11,407 bases of DNA, from the NCBI GenBank assembly GCA_902826945.1, contig CADEGS010000099.1, positions 1-11,407 of the forward strand, read 5' to 3'. Positions 1 through 6,623 of this stretch are shown here, piece by piece (the first letter of the stretch is position 1; each line of letters starts with the position of its first letter). A program made the position numbers and the translations under genes. The DNA is from an uncultured bacterium. Lineage in GTDB: Bacteria > Planctomycetota > UBA1135 > GCA-002686595. The notes under the pieces are model-generated. The model searched no databases. It was not told the DNA's origin and saw nothing but the letters and a program-made list of their open reading frames with translations.

Positions 1-27
1 GCCCTTCTGGTCCGTCCGGAGGTTCAT
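1..27 (-). CDS. Start of a gene leaving the window, possibly a type IV prepilin
   Basis: Only nine codons are visible: MNLRTDQKG. An AAGGA ribosome binding site lies at the right distance. The short basic/polar peptide ending in Lys-Gly is what a type IV prepilin leader looks like just before the cleavage point, where the mature protein would continue with Phe-Thr-Leu-Ile-Glu. The neighbour upstream is the peptidase that would cut there. That the next residues are a pilin N terminus is an inference, because the sequence stops exactly at the glycine. A gap of 175 bases separates it from the peptidase gene, so it may have its own promoter; a TTGGCAC box lies at 99-93. Confidence 0.42.
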
Positions 28-36
28 GGATCGCGG

Positions 37-41
37 TCCTT
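37..41 (-). promoter_or_regulatory. Ribosome binding site AAGGA
   Basis: AAGGA on the minus strand lies nine bases before the ATG at 27-25, a good distance. It is the only start in the window with a recognisable Shine-Dalgarno sequence, and it is the main reason for accepting the short open stretch at the left edge as a gene start. Confidence 0.5.
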
Positions 42-171
42 GGAGGTAGTGAGAGGGGGCGGCCCCCCGCGGGTCCCTGGTGTTCGACACGTGTGCCAAC
101 CGCCCGGCCCGCGTCGAGCGGCGAGCGCTGGGGCCCCGCGCGCTGCCTCCTCCCCCGGGCGGCGTCGCCGC

Positions 172-187
172 GGCGGCGCACGCCGCC
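172..187 (-). terminator. GC hairpin after the prepilin peptidase gene
   Basis: GGCGGC and GCCGCC surround a four-base loop (GCAC), beginning 15 bases after the stop codon at 203-205. There is no U-run, so termination is uncertain. It is the fourth gene end in this window with a GC hairpin just after the stop. Confidence 0.27.
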
Positions 188-202
188 TGGCGACCCCGGA
201 GC

Positions 203-1147
203 TCAGAGATAGGCCTCGCTCAGGAGCCGGGCGACATCATTCCAAGCGAGCAGGGCGATTCCAATGCCGAGGGCGAGATAGGGCCCGAAGGGCAGGTAGC
301 GCCCCGCGACGCGCCCGACGCGCAAGGCGCGCCCGAGCCCGCGCCGACCGCCGCGCGCTCGCGCGCGCGCATGCGAGAGGAGCGCGAAGCGCAGCATGTT
401 CACGAGCCCGACGACCGAGGCCACGACCGAGGCCGCGAGCAGCGCCACCAGCGCCCCGCCCGGCCCGACGAAGCCGCCGCCCGCGGCGAGCAGCTTGACG
501 TCGCCGAAGCCCATCGCGTCGCGCCCGTAGAGCCGGCTCCCGAGCCACCCCAGGGCCCAGATCACGCCGCCCCCCACCGCCAGGCCGGCGAGCGAGCCCG
601 CCAGGGCGCCGCCGCGGTCCACCCCGGCGCCCTGCGAGAGCTCGCGCGCCACCCAGGTGGCCCGGTGCAGCTCCGGGAGCACGAGCGAGAGGAGCGGCGC
701 CAGGAGCATGCCCCCCACCGAGACCTCGTCGGGGATCTCGTAGCAGTCGAAGTCCACGAAGGTCGCGACGACCAGCCCGGCCACGACCAGGCTCTGCACC
801 GCCACCAGCCCGGCGGTGGTCGCGAGCCCGCCGACGGGCGCCGCCTGGGCGCGCGCGGCGACCAGCCAGAAGAGGCCCGCGGTCAGCGCCTCGACCAGCG
901 GGTAGCGCAGCGGGATCCGCCAGCCGCAGTGGCGGCAGCGCCCGCGCTGCAGGAGCCAGGAGACGAGCGGCACGTTCTCGCGCCAGGTCAAGGTCGTACG
1001 GCAGCGCGGGCAGCGCGAGCGGCGCGGGCGCGAGACGCTCTCGCTCTCCAGCGGCAGGCGGTGGATCGCCACGTTCAAGAAGGAGCCGACGCACAGCCCG
1101 ACCATGGCCCAGGCGAGCGGCGGGAACCAGCGGGGCAGGTCTTCCAT
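203..1147 (-). CDS. pilD: Prepilin peptidase / N-methyltransferase (type IV leader peptidase, A24 family)
   Basis: An inner-membrane enzyme that cleaves the leader of type IV prepilins or pseudopilins after the conserved glycine and methylates the new N terminus. It has 314 residues, a normal length for the bifunctional family. Seen in order are VGSFLNVAIHRLP at about 19-32, the zinc cysteines CPRC (46, 49) and CRHC (71, 74) of the N-terminal methylase-type domain, and GWRIPLRYPLVEALTAGLFW. The first catalytic aspartate motif VDFDCYEIPDE is at 131-141, the GxGD-type motif AMGFGDVKLL at 211-220 (Asp216), and YLPFGPYLALG near the end. Several hydrophobic segments fit a polytopic protein. An Arg/Ala/Gly-rich loop at about 258-283 is longer and more basic than usual. 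The start ATG has no clear Shine-Dalgarno sequence. It lies 70 bases after the third lipoprotein gene. It could equally be named gspO if it serves type II secretion. Confidence 0.95.
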   Translation of the reverse strand: MEDLPRWFPPLAWAMVGLCVGSFLNVAIHRLPLESESVSRPRRSRCPRCRTTLTWRENVPLVSWLLQRGRCRHCGWRIPLRYPLVEALTAGLFWLVAARAQAAPVGGLATTAGLVAVQSLVVAGLVVATFVDFDCYEIPDEVSVGGMLLAPLLSLVLPELHRATWVARELSQGAGVDRGGALAGSLAGLAVGGGVIWALGWLGSRLYGRDAMGFGDVKLLAAGGGFVGPGGALVALLAASVVASVVGLVNMLRFALLSHARARARGGRRGLGRALRVGRVAGRYLPFGPYLALGIGIALLAWNDVARLLSEAYL

Positions 1148-1202
1148 GGGCTAGCGCCGGACGGCGGGTGCGGGCGGGGCGCGGCGGCCGGGTCGGGACG
1201 AT

Positions 1203-1216
1203 CGGGTGCGCACCCG
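1203..1216 (-). other. 14-base palindrome directly after the third lipoprotein gene
   Basis: CGGGTGCGCACCCG is self-complementary and lies one base after the stop codon at 1218-1220. The transcript could fold into a five-base-pair stem with a four-base loop. There is no U-run. It could be a weak 3'-end structure or a protein-binding site ahead of the prepilin peptidase gene. Confidence 0.25.
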
Positions 1217-1217
1217 C

Positions 1218-3062
1218 TCAGCCGTCCGATCGCCTGTCGTCCGAGGGGGCCGGCGCGCTCCACTGGAGCGCGACCGAATCGACCCGCGGCGGCTCCCAGG
1301 GGCCCCGTGAGGGATCCACCTCGAGCTCGACCAGGAAGCGCACGGCCGGGCAGTCGGCCAGCAGCGCGGGGTCGTCGAGCGGGCCGAAGAGCTCGGCCCC
1401 GCCCGGCGCCAGGTCGCGCAGCCCGAGGAAGCGCACGCGGAAGCGGCCGTCGCCCGCGTCGCCCTCGACGCTCGCGCCGCCCCAGCGCAGCACGCCGCCC
1501 GGCGGCCGCAGGGGGTGCGAGAGCACGGCGAGGCGCAACGGCTCGACCAGCGGGTTCGTCGCCGGCGGCTCCTCGCGGAACGGCGCCACGCGCACGCCCT
1601 CGGCGGCGACCAGGTTCTCGCCGCCCTCGAGGCTCTTCCAGATCTCCGGCGCCTCGACGCGGCCGAGCACGCGGATCCAGCCGCCGGCGACGAGCAGGAG
1701 CGGGCCGTCCACCTCGATCGCGCCGCCGACGCGCAGGTCGCCGCCGGCGACGAGGACGGTCCAGTCGTCGCCCTGCGCGCGCGCGCGCTCGAGCCATTCG
1801 GAGAGCGTGCCCGCGTCCGCCAGGAAGCGCCGGTCCGGCCCGCGCAGGCTGTCGGCGATCGGCGGCGTGCCCGGGCGCGCCGCGCGCGCCAGCGTGCCGT
1901 CCACGACCAGCGCGCCCTGGGAGCGCAGCACGCGCAGCCCCTCGCCGGCGAGCTCCCAGCGCGCGCCGGCCGGCACGCGCAGGCGCGTGGCGCTGACGTC
2001 CTCGAGCTCGGAGCCGGCGGGCCAGGAGGCGACCGGCCCGTCGCGTCCGTCGCCGGCCGCGCGCGGGTAGCGCACGCGCACGGAGCCGTCGCCGCTCCAG
2101 CTCGCCGTGCCGTCGACGCCGTCGATCGCCTCGCGCGCGCGCAGCTCGGTCGAGTCGAAGGTCTCGACCCAGGTCTCCGGCGTGGGCTCGACCACGTGGA
2201 AGCTCCAGCCGCCCCCCGCCGGGCCGGCCGGCAGGCGCAGCACCGGTCGTCCGCCGAGCGTGCGCAGCCGCGAGCGGTGCTCGTTGTCGAAGAAGAGCAC
2301 GTAGTCCCCGGCCGAGAGCGCGCGCAGCCCGCCCAGCGTGACGTCGGTCGAGAGCGGCCGCAGGCGCAGGACGGCGCCCTCGCGGCGATTCTCGACCAGC
2401 TCCGCGCGCAGCGGGATGCGCTGCGCGTCCTGGCGGCTGAGCAGGGCGAAGTCCTCGCCGTCGAGCGTGCGCGGGTCGAGCGCCTCGGCGTAGGAGAGCA
2501 CGATCGGGTCCAGCGGTCCCAGCCGGCGGTGGCGGAGCTGCAGCGCGCCGGACTGCTCGAGGAACGGGTCGGCGAAGAGCGGCGCCGGCCCGTCGCCGGC
2601 GGCCGTGCGGAAGCGGCCCTGCACCGAGGCGGACAGCACCGCCTCGCCCTTGCCGCGCAGGCCGTCGGGGCGCGGGTAGCCGATCAGCTCGACCGTGTAG
2701 TCCTCGCCGGGGCGCAGGCCGCCGTCCTCGAGGTCCGCGCGCAGCGGCAGGAGCGGCCGGAAGATCAGCACGGAGCCGCGCACCTGGAAGTCGCCGGCGA
2801 CGGTGGCGCCGCGCGCGTCCTGGATGCGCACCGTCTCGCGCGTGACGGAGGTGCGGTCGAGCTCGCGCGAGAAGTGGAAGACGAGCTCCTCGTTGAGGGC
2901 GACGGCGTCCTTCCCGGCCTGACGGAAGTCCACCAGCTCGAGGCGCGCCTCGGCCGGCGCGGGGGGCGCACAGGCCGCGAGGAGCAGGCCTGCCAGCGCT
3001 CGGCGACCGGGCAGCGATCCGCGCCGCGCTCGCTCGCCCCGTCCTCCCGCGCCGCCCCGCAT
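1218..3062 (-). CDS. Ig-like lipoprotein with solenoid-like core, third of three
   Basis: A 614-residue exported protein. A basic n-region (MRGGAGGRGERARRG) and hydrophobic core end in lipobox LAAC (Cys31), followed by APPAPAEA. An SbsA-like Ig domain spans about 41-153 (LVFHFSRELDRTSVTRETV, LIFRPLLPL, YTVELIGY) and a second about 180-260 (IVLSYAEALDPRTLDGEDF, GDYVLFFDN). A beta-rich core follows at about 300-475 (ATRLRVPAGARWEL, GALVVDGTL, GPLLLVAGGWIRVLGRVEA). The C-terminal part ends VRFLVELEVD...PPRVDSVALQW. The order is that of the upstream neighbour without its glycine loops, so the two look like diverged paralogues. I chose ATG 3062; the in-frame TTG at 3080 adds only six residues. No Shine-Dalgarno sequence is visible. 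The gene begins 82 bases after the upstream stop and is probably co-transcribed. Function is not known; an envelope-anchored structural role is likely. Confidence 0.85.
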   Translation of the reverse strand: MRGGAGGRGERARRGSLPGRRALAGLLLAACAPPAPAEARLELVDFRQAGKDAVALNEELVFHFSRELDRTSVTRETVRIQDARGATVAGDFQVRGSVLIFRPLLPLRADLEDGGLRPGEDYTVELIGYPRPDGLRGKGEAVLSASVQGRFRTAAGDGPAPLFADPFLEQSGALQLRHRRLGPLDPIVLSYAEALDPRTLDGEDFALLSRQDAQRIPLRAELVENRREGAVLRLRPLSTDVTLGGLRALSAGDYVLFFDNEHRSRLRTLGGRPVLRLPAGPAGGGWSFHVVEPTPETWVETFDSTELRAREAIDGVDGTASWSGDGSVRVRYPRAAGDGRDGPVASWPAGSELEDVSATRLRVPAGARWELAGEGLRVLRSQGALVVDGTLARAARPGTPPIADSLRGPDRRFLADAGTLSEWLERARAQGDDWTVLVAGGDLRVGGAIEVDGPLLLVAGGWIRVLGRVEAPEIWKSLEGGENLVAAEGVRVAPFREEPPATNPLVEPLRLAVLSHPLRPPGGVLRWGGASVEGDAGDGRFRVRFLGLRDLAPGGAELFGPLDDPALLADCPAVRFLVELEVDPSRGPWEPPRVDSVALQWSAPAPSDDRRSDG

Positions 3063-3111
3063 GGCGGCTATGGATACCAAAGAGGGCGGCTCGCCGCGCG
3101 CCTGGCCCCGG

Positions 3112-3131
3112 GGCGCCGCCGCAGCGGCGCC
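3112..3131 (-). terminator. Perfect 8-bp GC hairpin after the second lipoprotein gene
   Basis: GGCGCCGC and GCGGCGCC flank a four-base loop (CGCA), starting 13 bases after the stop codon at 3145-3147. The stem is strong but no U-run follows. It may slow or partly stop transcription, or protect the 3' end of the upstream message, before the third lipoprotein gene 50 bases on. Confidence 0.35.
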
Positions 3132-3144
3132 GTCCGGGGAAGGC

Positions 3145-6100
3145 TCAGAAGCGGAACGGCAAGCGCAGGTAGTCGAGCTCGGTCGGCTCCGTGTCCACCG
3201 ACAGCTCGCCGCCGTCGGCGAGGTCGAACTCCACCTGGAAGCGCACGAACTGGATCATGCCGGGCGGCACCGCGTTGAACTCGCTGATGTCGCTCGTGAA
3301 GTCGACCAGGATGTTCTCCTCGTCCGGGTTGCCGAAGGCGTCGGCCGCCGTCGCCTGGAAGGAGATCGTCACCGTGGCTCCCTCGCCGACCCGGTCGAGC
3401 GCGCCGTCCGTGCTCAGCCGGAAGAAGCGCGGGATCAGCTCGTAGCCGATCGTCTGGCCCGGGTGGTCGGAGACGTAGCGCTGGATGGTCGTGCCCTGCG
3501 TGCCCACGTCCACCGTCAGGGCCAGCGACACCGCCATGTCGTCGTAGCTCGCGCTCGTCACGTCGAGGACGAGCGGAGCGGCCATGGCCGTGGTCAGGCG
3601 CAGGGCGAAGTTGCGCAGGAGGGCCGGCGTGCGCAGGTAGATGTCGTCCGACGGCACCGAGGCGTCGTTCACCAGCGGATCGATGGCCGCGCCGGCCAGG
3701 GTCAGCTGGTCGCCGGCGACGTTGACGCTGACGCCGGCGTCGCCGAGCTCGCCCTCGAGGAGCGGGTCGAGCGCCTCCACCCTGCCGTCCATGTCCGTGA
3801 GGACCTCGCCGGTCATCGGGTCGATGCCGTCGAAGAAGAACGAGATCTGCTTGTCGAGGCCACCGCTCGGGTCCTGGTCGGCCAGGCCCAGGGTGATCCA
3901 GTCCGAGCGCGCCTGCGAGCGCGCGCTGAACGTGGGCACCAGCGCGACGCCCGCGGGAGCCATCACGGTGCGCAGCCGGTCCTGCGGGTCCGTGAGCGCC
4001 GTCGCCGCCAGGAACACGATGATGTCGCTGTCGGCGAACGCCACCCCGCGCGGCGAGGCGGGCAGGAGCGGCCGCGGCACGTGGAGCTGGATCACGCCGG
4101 GGCCGCCGTCCCCGCCGTATCCCAGGCCCACCGGCATGGTGTCTCCCATGCCGGGGGTGTTGTCCCCGATCGTCGCGCCGTCCCCGCCGTTGGCGAGGAT
4201 GCGCGGCCGGCCACCCAGGGGGTAGGGATCGCCCGCCTCGGTCATGAAGGGGTTCGTGCCGTAGGCGCCCGTGTTGGTGGGGCTCCCGTCGGTGAAGTCG
4301 ATCTTCGAGGCCGTCTCGAGCACGACGTGGCCGCCCGAGCCGCCGCCGCCGCCGCCGCCGATGTGGTCGATGAAGTTCGTGTTCTCGCCCGTAGCGCCCC
4401 TCCCCCCGCGGCACAGGATCTGGCCGCTGGCGCCGAAGACGATGTCGCCGATCGCCTTGATGTGCAGGCCGCCGCCGCCGGCTCCCCCGCCGCCGCCCTT
4501 CTCGTCGCTCGCGATCGACCAGTTCGGCGTGGGGAAGGTCATGGCCGCGGAGGCGTCGCCGCCGCCGCCGCCGCCGTAGCCCGCGGTCAGCCCGGTGAGC
4601 TCGCCGTGGATGAACAGCGTGCCGCCGTTGACCGTGTCAGCCACGGGCCGCGTGCCCCAGAAGTCGTTCGTGCTGTCCCCGTCGGCGAAGGGGCCCACGC
4701 CGGGATCGCCCCCCTGGGGCGTCAGCGCGTCGGTCAGCGCGCCGAGCGCGTCGGGGGCCCCGTTGAAGCCCTTGCGCGCCTTCATCCCGTAGGCGTCGGG
4801 GACCATGGTTTTCTCCGTCAGCTGCGCCAGCTGGTCCGGACCGAAGTCCGGGTCGTCGGGCACGTCCGGGGCGAAGCGGCCGCCGCCGCCGCCGCCCGGG
4901 CGCCGCTTCTCGACGTTGTTCGCGTTGACCGGGCTGTAGGAGGACTCGCCCCCCTTGCCGCCCAGGTCCGGCACCTGCCCCGGCCCGAAGCCGGTCTGGC
5001 CGACCGGCGTCGAGTTGTTCGTCACCGTGCTGGCCGCGCCGCCGTTCCCGCCTCCGCCGGCCCCGATGCCGCCGGCCTCGGGCTGGTTGCCCGTGTCGAG
5101 GCTGACCACGTTCTTCGCGTTGAAGCCGCTGATGTCGAGCGTCCCGCGGATGATCACGTCGCCCGTGGCGTTGATGCGCAGCGGGTTGCGCCCCTGGATG
5201 CGCAGCACGGCCCCCTCCTCGATCACGAGGTTGCGCACGTCCACGACGCCGCCCACCACGTTCTCGATCGCCTCGGGAGCGCCGTTCTCGCCGCCGATGA
5301 TCTGGTCGGAGACGGTGTCGAGGAAGGCCGTCGTGTTGGCCAGGATGACCCAGTCGAACTGGGGCGTCGGCCCGCCCGTGCCCGTGAAGTCGAAGGCGGC
5401 CCGCAGCGCGCCCCCGCCCCAGCGGGCCTGGGGCGTGTCGAACTGGATGGCCGTGTCCTCGCGCGAGCCGGCCACCTCGCCCCCGATGGCGAAGCCCTCG
5501 AAGATCTCGTCGGCGCCGTCCTCCGCGGGCGAGAGGGAGTCGAACAGGATCGAGCGCGTCGGCGCGCGCGCGAAGCTGTTCAGTGGCTGGGGGTTGTCCT
5601 CCTGCCCCGTCAGGTCGACGAAGCCCGGGTTGACGGCCACGCGCACGTTGCTCGCCACGGGCAGGATGCCGATCGGGTCGAGCCGCACCGTCGCGCCCGA
5701 CTCGGTGCAGTTGGCGACCAGCGTGACCTGCGTGTCGAAAGGCCGCCACGTGCCGCCCGGGTCCTGCGTCTCGAACGTGATGAAGGTCGGGTTGATGTTC
5801 GAGGTGTCCGGGCTGACCGGCTGGTCGAAGACGATCACGGCCGCGATCCTGGAGGAGGCGTCGCTGTACAGGTTCAGCGGCGCGGCGAAGCCCGCCTGGC
5901 TCAGCGAGTACTGCTGCGTGCCCTCGTCGAACTCGAAGAACACCCGGTCGTCCGGGTCGCCGCCGCACTCGAAGTAGCTGACGCCCTCGGTGCGCGTGGA
6001 GCCCGCGGCGCGCACGACCGGCTGCGGCGGCCCGGGCACCGTGTCGAGGAAGGCCGTGGTGTTCTCGGCCGAGACGGGCGTGAAGAAGGAGCGCGACTGC

Positions 6101-6582
6101 GTGACCTCCAGGCGCACGCCGTCGGTCGAGCGCACCGTGTCCTGCGAGCCGCTCGAGCGGCCGACGACGGTGATCACGTAGCGCACGGACCCGATCTCCA
6201 GCCCGGAGTCGGTCTTGTCCGGACGCGTCGGGCAGTTGGGCTGGAACACGACGACGGCGGGCAGGGTCGTCTCGCGCACGCCGTCGCCGTCCGTGTCGAT
6301 GCGCTTGATCGAGAACACCCCGTTGGCCGGGACGCCCGCCGCGGTCTGGATGTTGATCGTGTTCGGCCCGACGCTCGAGAAGTCCACCGCGTGGGAGAAG
6401 GTGAACTCGAACGCGCGGTTCACCTGCCAGATCGCGTTCTGCGGGACGTTGATCGAGGAGAGCTGGAACTCGCCCAGGCTGCCGGCCCCGGGGCCGGAGC
6501 CGCCGCCTCCTCCGGAGCAACCGGCCAGCATCCCGGCGGCGACGAGGAGCGAGAGCGAGAGGCAGGGGGTGGAACGTCGCAT
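3145..6582 (-). CDS. Glycine-loop-rich Ig-like lipoprotein, second of three
   Basis: An 1145-residue exported protein. MRRSTP plus a hydrophobic stretch ends in lipobox LAGC (Cys22), followed by SGGGGGSGPGAG. An SbsA-like Ig domain lies at about 30-165 (FEFTFSHAVD, ITVVGRSS) and a second at about 240-335 (IVFDQPVSPDTSNINPTFI). From about 447 comes a beta-rich solenoid-like part (NLVIEEGAVLRI, GDVIIRGTLDISG). It is interrupted at about 505-840 by glycine loops that alternate with short hydrophobic strands (GGGGLHIKAIGDIVF, GGHVVLETASKI, GGDGGPGVIQLHV). The end from about 885 has SDWITLGLAD and finishes VRFQVEFDL...LDYLRLPFRF. The peptide NTTAFLDTV occurs twice. The ATG at 6621 gives 13 more residues and a one-base TGATG overlap with the preceding gene. 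I prefer 6582 because it gives a short basic n-region, but both are possible. It is likely envelope-anchored and structural or adhesive; no catalytic motif is seen. Confidence 0.87.
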   Translation of the reverse strand: MRRSTPCLSLSLLVAAGMLAGCSGGGGGSGPGAGSLGEFQLSSINVPQNAIWQVNRAFEFTFSHAVDFSSVGPNTINIQTAAGVPANGVFSIKRIDTDGDGVRETTLPAVVVFQPNCPTRPDKTDSGLEIGSVRYVITVVGRSSGSQDTVRSTDGVRLEVTQSRSFFTPVSAENTTAFLDTVPGPPQPVVRAAGSTRTEGVSYFECGGDPDDRVFFEFDEGTQQYSLSQAGFAAPLNLYSDASSRIAAVIVFDQPVSPDTSNINPTFITFETQDPGGTWRPFDTQVTLVANCTESGATVRLDPIGILPVASNVRVAVNPGFVDLTGQEDNPQPLNSFARAPTRSILFDSLSPAEDGADEIFEGFAIGGEVAGSREDTAIQFDTPQARWGGGALRAAFDFTGTGGPTPQFDWVILANTTAFLDTVSDQIIGGENGAPEAIENVVGGVVDVRNLVIEEGAVLRIQGRNPLRINATGDVIIRGTLDISGFNAKNVVSLDTGNQPEAGGIGAGGGGNGGAASTVTNNSTPVGQTGFGPGQVPDLGGKGGESSYSPVNANNVEKRRPGGGGGGRFAPDVPDDPDFGPDQLAQLTEKTMVPDAYGMKARKGFNGAPDALGALTDALTPQGGDPGVGPFADGDSTNDFWGTRPVADTVNGGTLFIHGELTGLTAGYGGGGGGDASAAMTFPTPNWSIASDEKGGGGGAGGGGLHIKAIGDIVFGASGQILCRGGRGATGENTNFIDHIGGGGGGGSGGHVVLETASKIDFTDGSPTNTGAYGTNPFMTEAGDPYPLGGRPRILANGGDGATIGDNTPGMGDTMPVGLGYGGDGGPGVIQLHVPRPLLPASPRGVAFADSDIIVFLAATALTDPQDRLRTVMAPAGVALVPTFSARSQARSDWITLGLADQDPSGGLDKQISFFFDGIDPMTGEVLTDMDGRVEALDPLLEGELGDAGVSVNVAGDQLTLAGAAIDPLVNDASVPSDDIYLRTPALLRNFALRLTTAMAAPLVLDVTSASYDDMAVSLALTVDVGTQGTTIQRYVSDHPGQTIGYELIPRFFRLSTDGALDRVGEGATVTISFQATAADAFGNPDEENILVDFTSDISEFNAVPPGMIQFVRFQVEFDLADGGELSVDTEPTELDYLRLPFRF
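4339..4359 (-). repeat. GGC trinucleotide tract, seven units
   Basis: Seven perfect GCC units on the plus strand, read as seven GGC glycine codons (HIGGGGGGGSGGH). It is the longest pure tract in the gene and, like the tract at 4558-4575, keeps the reading frame whatever its length. Confidence 0.85.
4558..4575 (-). repeat. GGC trinucleotide tract, six units
   Basis: Six perfect GCC units on the plus strand, read as six GGC glycine codons (GYGGGGGGDAS) in the second lipoprotein. The tract is in frame, so gain or loss of units would only lengthen or shorten a glycine loop. Confidence 0.85.
5311..5337 (-). repeat. Second copy of the internal 9-residue repeat (NTTAFLDTV)
   Basis: Codes for NTTAFLDTV at about residues 416-424 of the second lipoprotein, just before the solenoid-like part. 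It is identical in protein sequence to the copy at 6037-6063 and nearly identical in DNA. Its surroundings (VILA before, SDQIIGG after) differ from those of the first copy. Confidence 0.8.
6037..6063 (-). repeat. First copy of an internal 9-residue repeat (NTTAFLDTV)
   Basis: Codes for NTTAFLDTV at about residues 174-182 of the second lipoprotein, just after its first Ig-like domain. An identical peptide occurs at 5311-5337, about 240 residues further on, with only three differing bases out of 27. The repeat marks the end of an Ig-like or linker unit in both places, which suggests internal duplication. Confidence 0.8.
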
Positions 6583-6618
6583 GGGGAGGGTACGGGGCGT
6601 GGGGACGGGCTCGAAGGC

Positions 6619-6623
6619 CATCA
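6619..6623 (-). promoter_or_regulatory. TGATG stop/start overlap, possible translational coupling
   Basis: The TGA ending the first lipoprotein gene (6623-6621) shares its A with an in-frame ATG (6621-6619) for the second. If this ATG is used, terminating ribosomes could restart directly, which would explain the absence of any Shine-Dalgarno sequence. If the preferred start at 6582 is used, the gap is 38 bases. Either way the two genes are almost certainly co-transcribed. Confidence 0.45.

Noticed and set aside
55..68. GGGGG/CCCCC inverted repeat before the left-edge gene.
   Set aside because: A five-base-pair homopolymer stem in this GC-rich context is expected by chance, and it has no U-run or other context.
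71..100. A GTGTTCGACAC element at 80-90 resembling a tRNA T-arm.
   Set aside because: The stem and loop do not have T-arm proportions and no acceptor, D or anticodon arm can be drawn around it.
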